A stretch of DNA of 64,000 nt from Prevotella sp. (GCA_017617615.1 JAFZVV010000007.1:62001-126000), one strand, 5' to 3'. Positions 37,243-50,163 are shown, numbered from the stretch's first letter. Notes: generated by a model from the sequence alone, not told the origin. Translations and numbers: made by a program.

Positions 37243-38304
37243 TCATGCATTCTTTATCCAGCGTACTATCCACTCTCCCACTTCACGGGTGCCGTAATGT
37301 GCCTCTCCCTCTGCCTGGATTTCCGGAGTGCGGACGTGGGCATCGAGACTGGCATCCACAGCCCGGCGAATGAGCGCGCCCTCCTCTTCCAGACCAAAAT
37401 GCTCGAACAACATCGCTACCGATAGAATCTGTGCCAAGGGGTTGGCGATATTCTTGCCCGTAGCCTGAGGCCATGAGCCATGTACAGGCTCAAACAATGG
37501 CGTATGCTCTCCTATGGAAGCGGAGGGCAACAGTCCCATAGAACCCGAGATGCAACTGCCTTCATCGGTGAGGATATCGCCAAAGGTATTTTCCGTCACC
37601 ATCACATCGAAGAAGGTGGGCTCCGCTATCATCCGCATCGAGGCATTGTCTACAAACATGTAGTCGACGGTCACATCGGGGTATTGTGGCTCCATCTCCT
37701 TGGCTATCTGTCGCCACAGGCGGCTCGATGCCAGCACGTTGGCCTTGTCGACAACGGTGAGATGATGTTTCCTGCGGCGGGCGTAGTCGAACCCCACCCT
37801 CAGGATGCGCTCCACTTCGGGACGCGTGTAGTAGTTGGTATCATACGCCACGTCGTTGTCCTGGTATTTCTCGCCGAAATACATCCCTCCCGTGAGTTCG
37901 CGGATGCAGATAAAGTCGGCACCTTCTATCAGTTCTGCCCTCAGCGGACTTTTGTGCAGGAGACATTTGAACGTCTGCACAGGACGGATATTGGCATAGA
38001 GGCCTAGTTTCTTGCGCATGGCAAGCAAGCCCTGCTCGGGTCGCACAGGAGAAGTGGGGTCGTTGTCGTATTTGGGGTGCCCCACTGCTGCAAAGAGTAC
38101 CGCATCCGCATCAAGACATGTCTGGAAAGTCGACTCCGGGAAGGGGTCGCCCACCTTGTCGATGGCATCTGCACCGCAGATAGCCTCCTTGTATTCCACT
38201 TCATGGCCGAATTTCCCAGCCACGGCATTCATGACAGCCACGCCCTGACACATGATTTCCGGACCGATGCCGTCGCCTGGCAATATAGCAATTTTCAATT
38301 TCAT
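37243..38304 (-). CDS. leuB: 3-isopropylmalate dehydrogenase
   Basis: 353 residues of the isocitrate/isopropylmalate dehydrogenase family. [11 protein letters not shown] opens the protein, and [11 protein letters not shown] and [14 protein letters not shown] are the LeuB substrate and NAD motifs. It oxidises 3-isopropylmalate to 2-ketoisocaproate. It is the fifth leu gene in order leuA-leuC-leuD-leuA2-leuB, 57 nt after leuA2, with a short period-9 repeat in the gap. Confidence 0.95.
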   Translation of the reverse strand: MKLKIAILPGDGIGPEIMCQGVAVMNAVAGKFGHEVEYKEAICGADAIDKVGDPFPESTFQTCLDADAVLFAAVGHPKYDNDPTSPVRPEQGLLAMRKKLGLYANIRPVQTFKCLLHKSPLRAELIEGADFICIRELTGGMYFGEKYQDNDVAYDTNYYTRPEVERILRVGFDYARRRKHHLTVVDKANVLASSRLWRQIAKEMEPQYPDVTVDYMFVDNASMRMIAEPTFFDVMVTENTFGDILTDEGSCISGSMGLLPSASIGEHTPLFEPVHGSWPQATGKNIANPLAQILSVAMLFEHFGLEEEGALIRRAVDASLDAHVRTPEIQAEGEAHYGTREVGEWIVRWIKNA

Positions 38305-38330
38305 AGGGATAATGGGGTTTTATGGGATTA

Positions 38331-38354
38331 TTATAGGAACTATAAGAACTATAG
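38331..38354. repeat. Short period-9 repeat between leuA2 and leuB
   Basis: TATAGGAAC, TATAAGAAC and TATAGGTAG are three consecutive 9-bp units. A related tract lies at 40528-40560 in another gap of the same operon. Confidence 0.65.
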
Positions 38355-38361
38355 GTAGCGT

Positions 38362-39939
38362 TTACAAAGTTTCTTCGGCTTGTTGTTCCTCGAAGATGTT
38401 GAGCATGCGGAAGGTGGCCTTGATGGCAGCGGCAGTCTGGTCGGCATCGAGTCCACGGGTGCGGATAATCTTGTCGCCGCTACGCCAGGTGATGACCGTC
38501 TGCACGAGGGCATCGGTACGTCCGCCGGGGGGGATGGTCACGGCATAGTTGGCAAGGATGGGGAAGGTGCGGTCGAGATAGGTCTTGTAAATCTTCCTCA
38601 AGGCCTTGACGAAGGCGTCGTACTGTCCGTCGCCCGTAGCGTCCGAAGCATATTGCATTCCGTTGATTTCCACCTTGATGCTGGCGATGGGACTGAGTCC
38701 GTAAGAGGAGCACACCATGTAGCTCACCAACTTCACCTTTTCTTCGGGTGTGGTATGCTTGAGCACATCGTTGACGATATAAGGCAGGTCGTCTTGCGTC
38801 ACAATCTCCTTGCGGTCGCCGAGTTCGGTGATACGCTTGAGCACCTTGGCCATCTGCTCAGGCGACAATTGCAGTCCGAGTTCCTGTAAGTTGAGTTCGA
38901 TGTTGGCCTTGCCGCTGTTCTTCCCAAGCGCATACTCACGACGGCGTCCGAAACGCTCCGGTACGAGGGGGTTGCAGTAGAGGCTGTCTTTATGGTCGCC
39001 GTCGGCATGCACGCCTGCCACCTGCGTGAACACATTGTCGCCCACGATGGGTTGGTTGGGCGAGATGGCGATGCCACTGTATTCCTCCACCATGCGACCG
39101 ATGTCGTTGAGTTTGTCTTCGTGGATGTTGGTGACGGCCTGGAACTGGTCCTTGAGAATCACCTGCACGCTGGCCAGCGGTGCATTGCCACAGCGCTCGC
39201 CCAGGCCATTGACAGTGACATGCACGCCCTTGGCTCCACAGAGCACGGCAGCGAGGGTGTTCGACACCGCCAAGTCGTAGTCGTTGTGCGCATGGAAGTC
39301 GAAATGCACGTCGGGATAGCGTTTCCGCATCTTCCTGAAGAACTCGATGACCTGCAGGGGGTTGGTGATGCCCAGGGTGTCGGGCAACATAAACCTCCGG
39401 ATATTGGTCTTGACCAGTTGGTCCATGAGATGGTAGATGTAGTCGGGCGAGTCGGTCATGCCGCTGCTCCAGTCCTCAAGGTATAGGTTCACGCCCATCT
39501 GCAACTGGTTGGCATAGTCGACCGACCGCATGATATCGTCGATATGCTCTTGCGGTGTCTTGTTGAGTTGCTGCTGGCAATGCCTGAGCGAGCCTTTCGC
39601 CAACAGATTGACATTCTGGCACCCACAGTCGTGTATCCAGTCGATGGACTGTCGTCCGTCTACAAATCCAAGCACCTCTACCTTCTTGGTCATACCCACA
39701 CTCTCTGCATAGCGGCAAATCATCTTCACGGCATCCTTCTCTCCATCCGAGACCCTTGCCGATGCCACCTCAATTCGGTCGACATTGAGTTCACTGATGA
39801 GCATCCGCGCAATCATGAGTTTCTCATGGGGAAGGAATGCCACGCCACTGGTCTGCTCACCGTCGCGAAGCGTGGTGTCCATGATTTCCACGAAGGGGTG
39901 CTTATACGGCTCTATCCTTATTGGTTCTGTCTTTCCCAT
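38362..39939 (-). CDS. Second 2-isopropylmalate synthase-like enzyme (LeuA2 / citramalate synthase type)
   Basis: 525 residues. The HMGL-like barrel starts [16 protein letters not shown] and has FDFHAHNDYDLAVSNTLAAV with metal-binding His residues and NGLGERCGNAPL. The C-terminal ~120 residues form a LeuA-type regulatory domain, ending with TDALVQTVITWR. It is distinct from the LeuA encoded at 41953-43455, and its second, separate lineage is common in Bacteroidales leu operons. It may make (R)-citramalate for isoleucine, or be a second isopropylmalate synthase; sequence alone does not decide. Its start overlaps leuD by 22 nt. Confidence 0.82.
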   Translation of the reverse strand: MGKTEPIRIEPYKHPFVEIMDTTLRDGEQTSGVAFLPHEKLMIARMLISELNVDRIEVASARVSDGEKDAVKMICRYAESVGMTKKVEVLGFVDGRQSIDWIHDCGCQNVNLLAKGSLRHCQQQLNKTPQEHIDDIMRSVDYANQLQMGVNLYLEDWSSGMTDSPDYIYHLMDQLVKTNIRRFMLPDTLGITNPLQVIEFFRKMRKRYPDVHFDFHAHNDYDLAVSNTLAAVLCGAKGVHVTVNGLGERCGNAPLASVQVILKDQFQAVTNIHEDKLNDIGRMVEEYSGIAISPNQPIVGDNVFTQVAGVHADGDHKDSLYCNPLVPERFGRRREYALGKNSGKANIELNLQELGLQLSPEQMAKVLKRITELGDRKEIVTQDDLPYIVNDVLKHTTPEEKVKLVSYMVCSSYGLSPIASIKVEINGMQYASDATGDGQYDAFVKALRKIYKTYLDRTFPILANYAVTIPPGGRTDALVQTVITWRSGDKIIRTRGLDADQTAAAIKATFRMLNIFEEQQAEETL

Positions 39940-40508
39940 TGTTCTGTCTTTTCGGAATGCTGAAGCAAGAAATCAATGTCATCGAGACCGTTGATGAGAC
40001 AATGTTTCTTGTATCCGTTGATTTCAAAATGCTCTTGGTGGGCCGTCATGAGGTTGGTGACCGTCTGCCGGGGAAGATCGACCTCGACCTCTGCCTTCGG
40101 GTTGCTGGCAATGGTTTCGAAGAGTTCCTGAAGGAAAGGTTCGCTTACCACAACGGGCAACACGAAGTTGTTGAGTTCGTTGTTCTTGTGGATATCGGCA
40201 AAGAACGAACTGATGACCACCCTGAACCCATATCCGGCAATAGCCCAGGCCGCATGCTCACGCGAGGAGCCCGACCCAAAATTCTTTCCCACCACGAGGA
40301 TGCATCCACCAAAGGTAGGGTCATTGAGCACGAAGTCTTTACGAGGAGTGCCATCATTGTTGTACCGCCAGTCGCGAAAGAGGTTCTCGCCGAAACCTTC
40401 CTTGTCGGTTGCCTTGAGGAAACGGGCAGGGATAATCTGGTCGGTGTCTATATTCTCAAGAGGCAGTGGCACACACGTGCTTCTGATGATATCGAATTGC
40501 TGTTTCAT
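39918..40508 (-). CDS. leuD: 3-isopropylmalate dehydratase small subunit
   Basis: 196 residues, the swivel domain of isopropylmalate isomerase. IDTDQIIPARFLK and GKNFGSGSSREHAAWA are the hallmark motifs. With LeuC it converts 2- to 3-isopropylmalate. It lies 45 nt after leuC and overlaps leuA2 by 22 nt. Confidence 0.95.
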   Translation of the reverse strand: MKQQFDIIRSTCVPLPLENIDTDQIIPARFLKATDKEGFGENLFRDWRYNNDGTPRKDFVLNDPTFGGCILVVGKNFGSGSSREHAAWAIAGYGFRVVISSFFADIHKNNELNNFVLPVVVSEPFLQELFETIASNPKAEVEVDLPRQTVTNLMTAHQEHFEINGYKKHCLINGLDDIDFLLQHSEKTEQWERQNQ

Positions 40509-40527
40509 AATACTCTTTTTAAAATAC

Positions 40528-40560
40528 GATAGAAACTATAGAACGTATAAGAACTATAAA
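40528..40560. repeat. Short period-9 repeat between leuC and leuD
   Basis: Units AGAAACTAT, AGAACGTAT and AAGAACTAT follow one another and run into the last leuC codons. The core AAGAACTATA is shared with the tract at 38331-38354. Confidence 0.6.
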
Positions 40561-41948
40561 AACTCCCTGGGGTCGGTGATGACACCCGTTACCGCAGCGG
40601 CAGCAGCCGTCAGCGGGCTGGCAAGGATGGTGCGTGCGCCGGGACCCTGACGTCCCTCGAAATTGCGGTTGCTTGTAGAGACACAATACTTCCCAGCGGG
40701 AATCTTATCGTCGTTCATTGCCAGACAGGCAGAACAACCGGGCTGACGGAGCTGGAAACCTGCTTCCTCGAGAATCTTGTCGAGACCCTCCTGGCGGATC
40801 TGTCTTTCCACTGCCCAACTGCCCGGCACGAGGAGTGCCGTCACGCCAGCGGCTTTCTTCCGTCCCTTCACCAGGGAAGCGAAAGCCCTGAAGTCTTCAA
40901 TCCTCCCGTTGGTGCAGGCACCGAGAAACACAAAGTCGATGGGGAGTCCGAGAAGAGACTGTCCGGGTTGCAAGCCCATATAACCCAACGACTTGAGGAA
41001 AGAGGCACGTGCCTTGTCGTTGATTTGCGTGAGCAGGGGCACATTTTCAGAAATACCGATTCCCATGCCAGGGTTGGTGCCATAGGTGATGCGTGGCATG
41101 ATGTCGGAGGCCTGGAACGACATTTCCTTGTCGAACACCGCGTCATCACCACTGCGCAGGGTCTTCCAATAAGCTACGGCACGTTCCCACGCCTCGCCCA
41201 CAGGGGCGTGTTCACGGCCTTTCACATAGGCGAAGGTGACATCGTCGGGAGCCACGATGCCTCCCCTTGCACCCATCTCGATACTGAGGTTGCAGAGGGT
41301 GAGTCTTCCTTCCATCGACATCTGGCTGATGGTCGTGCCGGCATATTCCACGAAATAGCCTGTGGCGCCACCTGTGGTGAGTTGTGCCATGAGGAAGAGC
41401 GCCACGTCTTTGGGCGTGACACCTTCTCCTAACTCACCGTCGATGGTGATGCGCATCGTCTTGGGTTTCTGCTGGAGGATGCACTGTGATGCCAGCACCA
41501 TCTCTACCTCCGAAGTGCCAATGCCGAAAGCCACCGCTCCCAGAGCGCCATGCGTCGAGGTATGTGAGTCGCCGCAGACGATGGTCATCCCCGGCAACGA
41601 CAGTCCTTTCTCGGGACCTACCACATGGATGATGCCGTTGTCGGGCGACAGCATGCCGAAATGGTTAAGGCCAAAATCACGGGCGTTGCGCTCAAGGGCG
41701 TCTACCTGCTTCTTCGATACCGGGTCGGTGATGGGTTTGTCCTGGTCGTGTGTGGGGGTGTTGTGGTCGGGCATACAGTAGACCTGTTTCGGGCGGAAGC
41801 ACTTCAGTCCGCGTCGGCGCAGTCCGTCGAATGCCTGGGGTGAGGTCACCTCGTGACAATAGAGCCTGTCGATATAGAGTTGCGTGGGGCCATCGTCAAC
41901 GATTTGCACCACGTGCTTGTCCCAGATTTTGTCGAAGAGTGTATTCAT
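40554..41948 (-). CDS. leuC: 3-isopropylmalate dehydratase large subunit
   Basis: 464 residues of the aconitase family. The 4Fe-4S ligands are visible in FLGACTNGR and in GCSACLAMN (CxxC), and [14 protein letters not shown] is the usual signature. It lies 4 nt after leuA and forms the isomerase with LeuD. Confidence 0.95.
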   Translation of the reverse strand: MNTLFDKIWDKHVVQIVDDGPTQLYIDRLYCHEVTSPQAFDGLRRRGLKCFRPKQVYCMPDHNTPTHDQDKPITDPVSKKQVDALERNARDFGLNHFGMLSPDNGIIHVVGPEKGLSLPGMTIVCGDSHTSTHGALGAVAFGIGTSEVEMVLASQCILQQKPKTMRITIDGELGEGVTPKDVALFLMAQLTTGGATGYFVEYAGTTISQMSMEGRLTLCNLSIEMGARGGIVAPDDVTFAYVKGREHAPVGEAWERAVAYWKTLRSGDDAVFDKEMSFQASDIMPRITYGTNPGMGIGISENVPLLTQINDKARASFLKSLGYMGLQPGQSLLGLPIDFVFLGACTNGRIEDFRAFASLVKGRKKAAGVTALLVPGSWAVERQIRQEGLDKILEEAGFQLRQPGCSACLAMNDDKIPAGKYCVSTSNRNFEGRQGPGARTILASPLTAAAAAVTGVITDPREFL

Positions 41949-41952
41949 AGTG

Positions 41953-43455
41953 TCAGTCTTTGAATTTGTTGATACAATCGATATACGCCTCTACCGACGC
42001 GGTCACGATGTCGGTATTGGCGCCAAAGCCGTAATAGAGTCCGTTGTTATACTCCACCTGCATGTGCACTTTGCCCACGTCGTTGGAGCCTTTCGAGATG
42101 GCCTGGATGGTGAATTCCTTCAGCGTCATCTTCTTCTGGATAATCTTTTTCAGTCCATTGATGGCAGCATCCACAGGACCATTGCCCGTGGCAGCAGCCT
42201 CGAACTTCTGGTTGCTGATATCGAGGCCGATGCTCGCCACGCTACGCACACCCATGCCTGTGGTCACCTGCAGGTAGTCGAGCCTGACGGCATGCGCTTC
42301 GGCAGTGTCGGCACCTGCGAGCATGAGGATGTCGGCATCGTTGACTTCCTTCTTCTGGTCGGCAAGTTTGAGGAACTTATCATAAATCTTGTCGATGCGG
42401 CGCTCGTCGTCGATGTTCACGCCGAGCACGCCGAGGCGGTATTTCAGCGCTGCCCTACCCGACCTGGCGGTCAACACGATGGAATTGTCGTCGATGCCCA
42501 CGTCCTTGGGGTCGATAATCTCATAGGTGGATACGTTCTTGAGCACACCGTCCTGATGGATGCCGCTGGAGTGGGCAAAGGCGTTGCGCCCCACGATGGC
42601 CTTGTTGGGCTGTACGGGCATGTTCATCAGGCTCGACACCATCCTACTGATGGGATAGATCTTGGTCGTATTGATATTGGAGTCGATGTTGAGCGTCTTG
42701 TGACACTTCAGAATCATGGCTATCTCTTCGAGCGATGTGTTCCCGGCACGTTCTCCTATACCATTAACGGTGACCTCTACCTGCCGGGCACCATTGAGCA
42801 CCCCACTGAAGGTGTTGGCGGTGGCGAGTCCGAGGTCGTTGTGACAGTGGGTGGAGATGATGGCCTTGTCGATGCCGTCGACGTGTTCGACGAGATACTT
42901 GATTTTATTGCCATACTCCTGTGGGAGACAGTATCCCGTGGTATCGGGGATGTTCACCACCGTGGCTCCGGCCTTCACCACAGCCTCTATCACCCGTGCG
43001 AGGTACTCGTTGTCGGTACGGCCGGCATCCTCGGCATAAAACTCCACGTCTTCCACAAACTTCTTGGCATATCTCACCGCTGCGACAGCACGCTCGATGA
43101 TTTCGTCACGGTTGGAGTGGAACTTGTACCTGATATGCTCGTCGCTCGTGCCTATCCCCGTATGGATACGCTTGTGCTTGGCATATTTCAGCGACTCCAC
43201 AGCCACGTCGATATCCTTTTCCACGGCCCTGGTGAGCGCGCATATCGTGGGCCATGTGACGGCCTTCGAGATTTCTATCACGGAATTGAAGTCGCCCGGA
43301 CTGGAAATGGGGAAACCAGCCTCGATGACGTCGACACCAAGTTGCTCGAGTTGTCTTGCCACCTGAATCTTCTCCACAGTATTGAGCTGGCACCCAGGCA
43401 CCTGCTCGCCATCACGGAGTGTCGTGTCGAAAAAAAACAGTCTGTCGTTCATCAA
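41953..43455 (-). CDS. leuA: 2-isopropylmalate synthase
   Basis: 500 residues. [16 protein letters not shown] opens the HMGL-like barrel, [20 protein letters not shown] holds the metal-binding His pair, and the C-terminal ~120 residues form the leucine-binding regulatory domain. It condenses 2-ketoisovalerate with acetyl-CoA. First gene of the leu operon; an attenuator hairpin ends 59 nt upstream, and the promoter lies ~265 nt upstream. Control is thus likely both by feedback and by attenuation. Confidence 0.96.
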   Translation of the reverse strand: MMNDRLFFFDTTLRDGEQVPGCQLNTVEKIQVARQLEQLGVDVIEAGFPISSPGDFNSVIEISKAVTWPTICALTRAVEKDIDVAVESLKYAKHKRIHTGIGTSDEHIRYKFHSNRDEIIERAVAAVRYAKKFVEDVEFYAEDAGRTDNEYLARVIEAVVKAGATVVNIPDTTGYCLPQEYGNKIKYLVEHVDGIDKAIISTHCHNDLGLATANTFSGVLNGARQVEVTVNGIGERAGNTSLEEIAMILKCHKTLNIDSNINTTKIYPISRMVSSLMNMPVQPNKAIVGRNAFAHSSGIHQDGVLKNVSTYEIIDPKDVGIDDNSIVLTARSGRAALKYRLGVLGVNIDDERRIDKIYDKFLKLADQKKEVNDADILMLAGADTAEAHAVRLDYLQVTTGMGVRSVASIGLDISNQKFEAAATGNGPVDAAINGLKKIIQKKMTLKEFTIQAISKGSNDVGKVHMQVEYNNGLYYGFGANTDIVTASVEAYIDCINKFKD

Positions 43456-43513
43456 ATGAAATATGAAAGATTAAACATTAAATATTTGCCATTTACCAGA
43501 TGACGTAGGCACA

Positions 43514-43551
43514 ACAAAAAAGCCTTTCACACTACCGGAAGTGAGAAAGGC
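43514..43551 (-). terminator. Attenuator terminator in the leu leader
   Basis: On the minus strand GCCTTTCTCAC pairs with GTGTGAAAGGC (11 positions, one T-T mismatch) around an 8-nt loop, followed by TTTTTTG. It lies between the leader peptide and leuA. The sequence CACTTCCGG in its 5' arm and loop (plus 43535-43543) is perfectly complementary over 9 bp to CCGGAAGTG near the end of the leader ORF (plus 43591-43599), giving a competing antiterminator pairing. Confidence 0.85.
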
Positions 43552-43573
43552 CGTATCGGATTGTATCGTGCAA

Positions 43574-43654
43574 TCACCTGCATACCTTGCCACTTCCGGC
43601 CGCATCTTGCAGTCGAAGGCTAATTATGCTAATAATCACACCAAGATTTGTCAT
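43574..43654 (-). CDS. Leader peptide of the leu operon, rich in branched-chain amino acid codons
   Basis: A 26-residue ORF, ATG at 43654 to TGA at 43574-43576, preceded by AATAAGG. Its first half reads MTNLGVIISIISLRL: eight of the fourteen residues after Met are Leu, Ile or Val. The codons are followed by the antiterminator segment (43591-43599) and then the terminator (43514-43551). This fits classical ribosome-mediated attenuation: scarcity of charged Leu/Ile/Val tRNA would stall the ribosome upstream and free the antiterminator segment. The peptide itself needs no function. Confidence rests on codon content, position and RNA pairing together. Confidence 0.8.
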   Translation of the reverse strand: MTNLGVIISIISLRLQDAAGSGKVCR

Positions 43655-43719
43655 ACCTTATTATTCTTAATCGCCGTCGGCAGGATATCATCCGTCGGCA
43701 GAGTGTTTGAAACTGGTTG

Positions 43720-43751
43720 CAAAAGTAATGATTCATTCGCATACAGACAAA
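43720..43751 (-). promoter_or_regulatory. Promoter of the leu operon
   Basis: Minus-strand TTTG (43748-43751) and TACTTTTG (43720-43727) are exactly 20 nt apart. The predicted start near 43714 gives a leader of ~260 nt before leuA, containing the leader peptide and attenuator. Confidence 0.8.
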
Positions 43752-43790
43752 TAAATCGTCACTTTTCTGCATGAAAACGTGACGATTTAT
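43751..43790. repeat. Perfect 12-bp inverted repeat touching the leu -33 element
   Basis: ATAAATCGTCAC (43751-43762) and GTGACGATTTAT (43779-43790) are perfect inverses with a 16-nt loop. It lies between the SGNH gene stop and the leu promoter. It may be the terminator of the SGNH gene, though the T-run is poor, or an operator site overlapping the leu promoter. Confidence 0.7.
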
Positions 43791-43807
43791 CACTTTTTAC
43801 CATTTTT

Positions 43808-44482
43808 TCATTGTTTTATTACATCAAGAACCTGACGGGCTATGGCTTTCATGCCTTCCACCGACGGGTGTCCGTTGATTTTCTTGATATCATGGAGGGT
43901 GATGCAGGGCACGCCATAATGGCGGCAGATGGTGAGACACGACTCATTGATATCTTCCCTGAGTTCGGAATTGAGCAGGAAATACATCTTGACATGTGGA
44001 TAGCGCTTCTTCATATGGTCGAGAAGAAAGGCCATTGCCGGGCGGAAAGTGTAAAAGTCGCCCTTCTGCCAACCACCATACTTATATTGTCCCACCTCCT
44101 CGCCGGCCCAACTATCGTTGGTTGCACCGAAAATGAGGATGATGTCGGGATTTCCAAGATTATCCATGCGTGTGAGGAACGAACGTTCGGTATAGTCGTT
44201 GCCGTTGTAGCCACGGTAACCGATGGTACTGCCACTGTAGGAGTTGTTGACACAAATGCGGTAACCACCCTGGTCGGCCACCTGCCACCACCAGGTCTGG
44301 GTGACATCATCGACATCGGTGCTGTTTCCTGGCTCTTCATAATACCACATCTCGTTGGTCGACGGCGTCACATAGCCCTCGAAGGTGGAATAGGAATCAC
44401 CGAGGATGGATATCGACGGGGATTGTGCGCAAGCCATGAGCGTGAGGCTTACAGCGAAAATGGATAACAGGTATTTTCTCAT
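43808..44482 (-). CDS. SGNH/GDSL hydrolase lipoprotein
   Basis: 224 residues from ATG 44482, which gives a clear signal MRKYLLSIFAVSLTLMAC with lipobox LMAC. The SGNH blocks are ILGDSYSTFEGY (catalytic Ser), YSGSTIGYRGYNG (Gly), LIFGATNDSWAG (Asn) and, near the end, NGHPSVEGMKAI (His). A cell-surface or periplasmic esterase, probably removing acyl groups from a carbohydrate; the substrate is unknown. It lies between dnaB and the leu promoter on the same strand. Confidence 0.87.
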   Translation of the reverse strand: MRKYLLSIFAVSLTLMACAQSPSISILGDSYSTFEGYVTPSTNEMWYYEEPGNSTDVDDVTQTWWWQVADQGGYRICVNNSYSGSTIGYRGYNGNDYTERSFLTRMDNLGNPDIILIFGATNDSWAGEEVGQYKYGGWQKGDFYTFRPAMAFLLDHMKKRYPHVKMYFLLNSELREDINESCLTICRHYGVPCITLHDIKKINGHPSVEGMKAIARQVLDVIKQ

Positions 44483-44555
44483 GATGATTATGGGGATAAT
44501 GGGGTTATTCCTTGTGATACGAGTTTTTACCGATATCACCAGTTTTACTGGTTTT

Positions 44556-46073
44556 CTAGAATGGCGACTCCGGGGGAGGCGGAGGCCCTAATGGGTCATC
44601 GTAGCCGCCATTGATGCGCGACCCCATGATTTCGCCACCCTGCGTGGGGGGCACATAGGTGTCTTCGGGATTGGCAAAACGGGTGAACTCACCACGGAAG
44701 TTGAGGAGGACATCGCCCACGGCACCCTTCCTGTGCTTGGCGATGATAATCTGAGCCATGCCTCGCAGGTCATTGCCCTGCTCGTCGTGGAGGATATGAT
44801 AGTACTCGGGGCGGTGTACGAAGAGCACCATGTCGGCATCCTGCTCGATGGCACCCGACTCACGCAGGTCGCTCAACTGCGGTCGCTTTCCACCCTCGGC
44901 ATCACCACGCTGCTCCACGGAGCGATTGAGCTGCGAAAGGGCCATGATGGGGATGTCGAGTTCTTTTGCCAACTGTTTCAGCGAACGGCTGATGTTCGAC
45001 ACCTCTTCCTGACGGTTGCCGAAACGCATGCCATTGGCATTCATTAGCTGGAGATAGTCAATCATGATCAGTTCTACCTTCTTCTCACGGGCAAGGCGAC
45101 GGGCCTTGGTACGCAACTCGAAGATGGAAAGGCCCGGGGTCTCGTCGACATAGAGCGGCGCACCCTCGAGCTTGCGGATATTGCGGTCGAAACGGTCCCA
45201 GTCGGCATCGCTGAGTTGTCCGGTCATCACCTTCTTGCCTTCTATCTCACAGGTATTGGAGATGAGACGGTTGACGAGCTGCACGTTGTTCATCTCAAGC
45301 GAGAAGAAGGCCACGGGGATACGCTGGTCTACTGCCACGTTCTTCGCGATAGAGAGGGCAAACGAGGTCTTTCCCATCGCAGGGCGTCCGGCAATGATGA
45401 TGAGGTCGCTCTTCTGCCATCCCGACGTGATGTCGTCGAGTTTGGTGAAGCCACTGGGCACACCCGTCAGTCCACCGGTATTCGACGCTGCCTTCTGCAT
45501 GATGGCCACGGCCTGTTTCACCACGGGGTCTATCTGGGTGTAGTCCTGCCGCATGTTCTTCTGCGAGAGTTCGAAGAGGCGCCCTTCGGCTTCCTGCATC
45601 ACCACCTCGATGTCATTCGACTCATCGAACGACTTGGTCTCTATCTCACTGGCGAAGTGAATGAGTTGCCGGGCGAGGAATTTCTGGGCGAGGATACGGG
45701 CATGATACTCCACATGGGCCGAAGAAGCCACATTGGCAGTGAGTTCATAGATGTACATCTGACCACCTACATCCTCGAGGGCACCGTCGCGCTTCAACTG
45801 TTCGGTGACAGTGACGAGGTCGACGGGACGCTCGCTGATGCTGAGGGCCTGTATGGCGGCATAGACTTTCTGGTTGCGGGGCTCGTAGAACGTCTCGGGC
45901 CTGAGGATTTCGCTGACTACGGTGAAGGCGTCCTTGTCAATCATCAGCGCGCCAAGGACGGTGCGCTCTGTCTCCACCGACTGGGGAGGCATGTGACCGA
46001 GACCAGTGTCGATAGGGGTAGCGGCACGCTGTCGCCGACGTGCCGGATTGTTGGAGTTATTATTTTCGGGCAT
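44556..46073 (-). CDS. dnaB: Replicative DNA helicase DnaB
   Basis: 505 residues. The N-terminal DnaB domain (~30-130, starting PPQSVETERTVLGALMIDKD) is followed by the RecA-like helicase with Walker A GRPAMGKTSFAL, Walker B LIMIDYLQLM and LSQLNRSVEQR. No intein interrupts the motor. It unwinds DNA at the replication fork. It is divergent from engB with 155 nt between; minus-strand TAACTTTG (46162-46169) is a possible -7 box. Confidence 0.96.
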   Translation of the reverse strand: MPENNNSNNPARRRQRAATPIDTGLGHMPPQSVETERTVLGALMIDKDAFTVVSEILRPETFYEPRNQKVYAAIQALSISERPVDLVTVTEQLKRDGALEDVGGQMYIYELTANVASSAHVEYHARILAQKFLARQLIHFASEIETKSFDESNDIEVVMQEAEGRLFELSQKNMRQDYTQIDPVVKQAVAIMQKAASNTGGLTGVPSGFTKLDDITSGWQKSDLIIIAGRPAMGKTSFALSIAKNVAVDQRIPVAFFSLEMNNVQLVNRLISNTCEIEGKKVMTGQLSDADWDRFDRNIRKLEGAPLYVDETPGLSIFELRTKARRLAREKKVELIMIDYLQLMNANGMRFGNRQEEVSNISRSLKQLAKELDIPIMALSQLNRSVEQRGDAEGGKRPQLSDLRESGAIEQDADMVLFVHRPEYYHILHDEQGNDLRGMAQIIIAKHRKGAVGDVLLNFRGEFTRFANPEDTYVPPTQGGEIMGSRINGGYDDPLGPPPPPESPF

Positions 46074-46175
46074 TGTATCTTAGGTTGTTGTCGTTAGTAA
46101 AAGAGTATATTCAATCTGTGTGTGGTGCTTGTCATCGAAGGCAATATGACCATAAGCCGTGCAAAGTTAATGAAT

Positions 46176-46210
46176 TTTGACGGAACTCTCGTTTTTTTTT
46201 CTTATTTTTG
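46176..46210 (+). promoter_or_regulatory. Promoter of engB
   Basis: TTTG (46176-46179) and TATTTTTG (46203-46210), 23 nt apart. The latter box also contains the in-frame TTG at 46208 that might wrongly be read as a start. Confidence 0.55.
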
Positions 46211-46228
46211 CCGACAAAAATATCGCTT

Positions 46229-46843
46229 ATGGACATCAAGACATCTGTATTCACGCTGAGCAGTCCTACTATAGAGAGCTGCCCCAAGGATTTCCTTCCG
46301 GAATACGCCTTCATCGGCCGTTCAAACGTAGGCAAGTCGAGCCTCATCAACATGCTCTGCAACCACAAAGGCCTTGCGAAGACCTCGGCAACGCCGGGGA
46401 AGACGCTCCTCATCAACCATTTCCTCATTAATAAGGAATGGTATCTCGTCGACCTGCCCGGCTATGGTTTCGCCAAAAGGTCGAAGACCGTGCAGCAGAA
46501 AATCGACAACATGATCAATTCGTATCTGCTGATGCGGCAACAGCTCGCCAACGTGTTCGTGCTCATCGACATCCGCCACGACCCACAGAAAATCGACCGC
46601 GACTTCATCGACTGGCTGGGCGAAAGCAGCGTCCCCTTCTCGCTGGTCTTCACCAAGGCCGACAAGCTCTCTTTCCAGAAAGCAAAGGAGAACGTGGAGA
46701 AATACATGGACTCTTTGCGTGACGTATGGGAAGAACTGCCTCCGTATTTCGTCACGAGCAGCGAGAAGAAGACAGGTCGCGACGAACTGCTTGACTATAT
46801 CGACAGCATCAACAAGGAAATCAAGGAAATCAAGAAGGGATAG
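46229..46843 (+). CDS. engB: Ribosome biogenesis GTP-binding protein YsxC/EngB
   Basis: 204 residues from ATG 46229. G motifs: [12 protein letters not shown] (G1), TPGKT (G2), DLPGYGFA (G3), TKADK (G4) and TSSEKKTG (G5). A small essential GTPase needed for large-subunit assembly in bacteria. It is followed after 8 nt by the ABC-F gene, so a translation-linked operon is likely. Confidence 0.94.
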   Translation: MDIKTSVFTLSSPTIESCPKDFLPEYAFIGRSNVGKSSLINMLCNHKGLAKTSATPGKTLLINHFLINKEWYLVDLPGYGFAKRSKTVQQKIDNMINSYLLMRQQLANVFVLIDIRHDPQKIDRDFIDWLGESSVPFSLVFTKADKLSFQKAKENVEKYMDSLRDVWEELPPYFVTSSEKKTGRDELLDYIDSINKEIKEIKKG

Positions 46844-46851
46844 GAAAAGAC

Positions 46852-50035
<3,184 letters not shown>

Positions 50036-50040
50036 ATCCC

Positions 50041-50163
50041 AGAAAAGCCTAAGAAGCCCTAGGGCACCTGGGATTCCTAGGAAAACATAGGAAAACCTAG
50101 GATAGCCTAGGATCACCTAGGACCACCTAGAAAAGCCTAGAGATACCTAGCGTCTCTTAGGCA
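50041..50163. repeat. Period-10 intergenic tandem repeat (CCTAGGANNA type)
   Basis: Twelve consecutive 10-bp units fill the gap between the two esterase genes, the central ones reading GAAAACCTAG, GATAGCCTAG, GATCACCTAG, GACCACCTAG. They begin 5 nt after one stop codon and end 15 nt before the next start. CCTAGG is itself palindromic. Confidence 0.9.

Noticed and set aside
43514..43551. A tRNA or riboswitch in the leu leader
   Set aside because: No cloverleaf, and no T-box or other aptamer consensus is visible; the hairpin plus T-run and short ORF explain the region.
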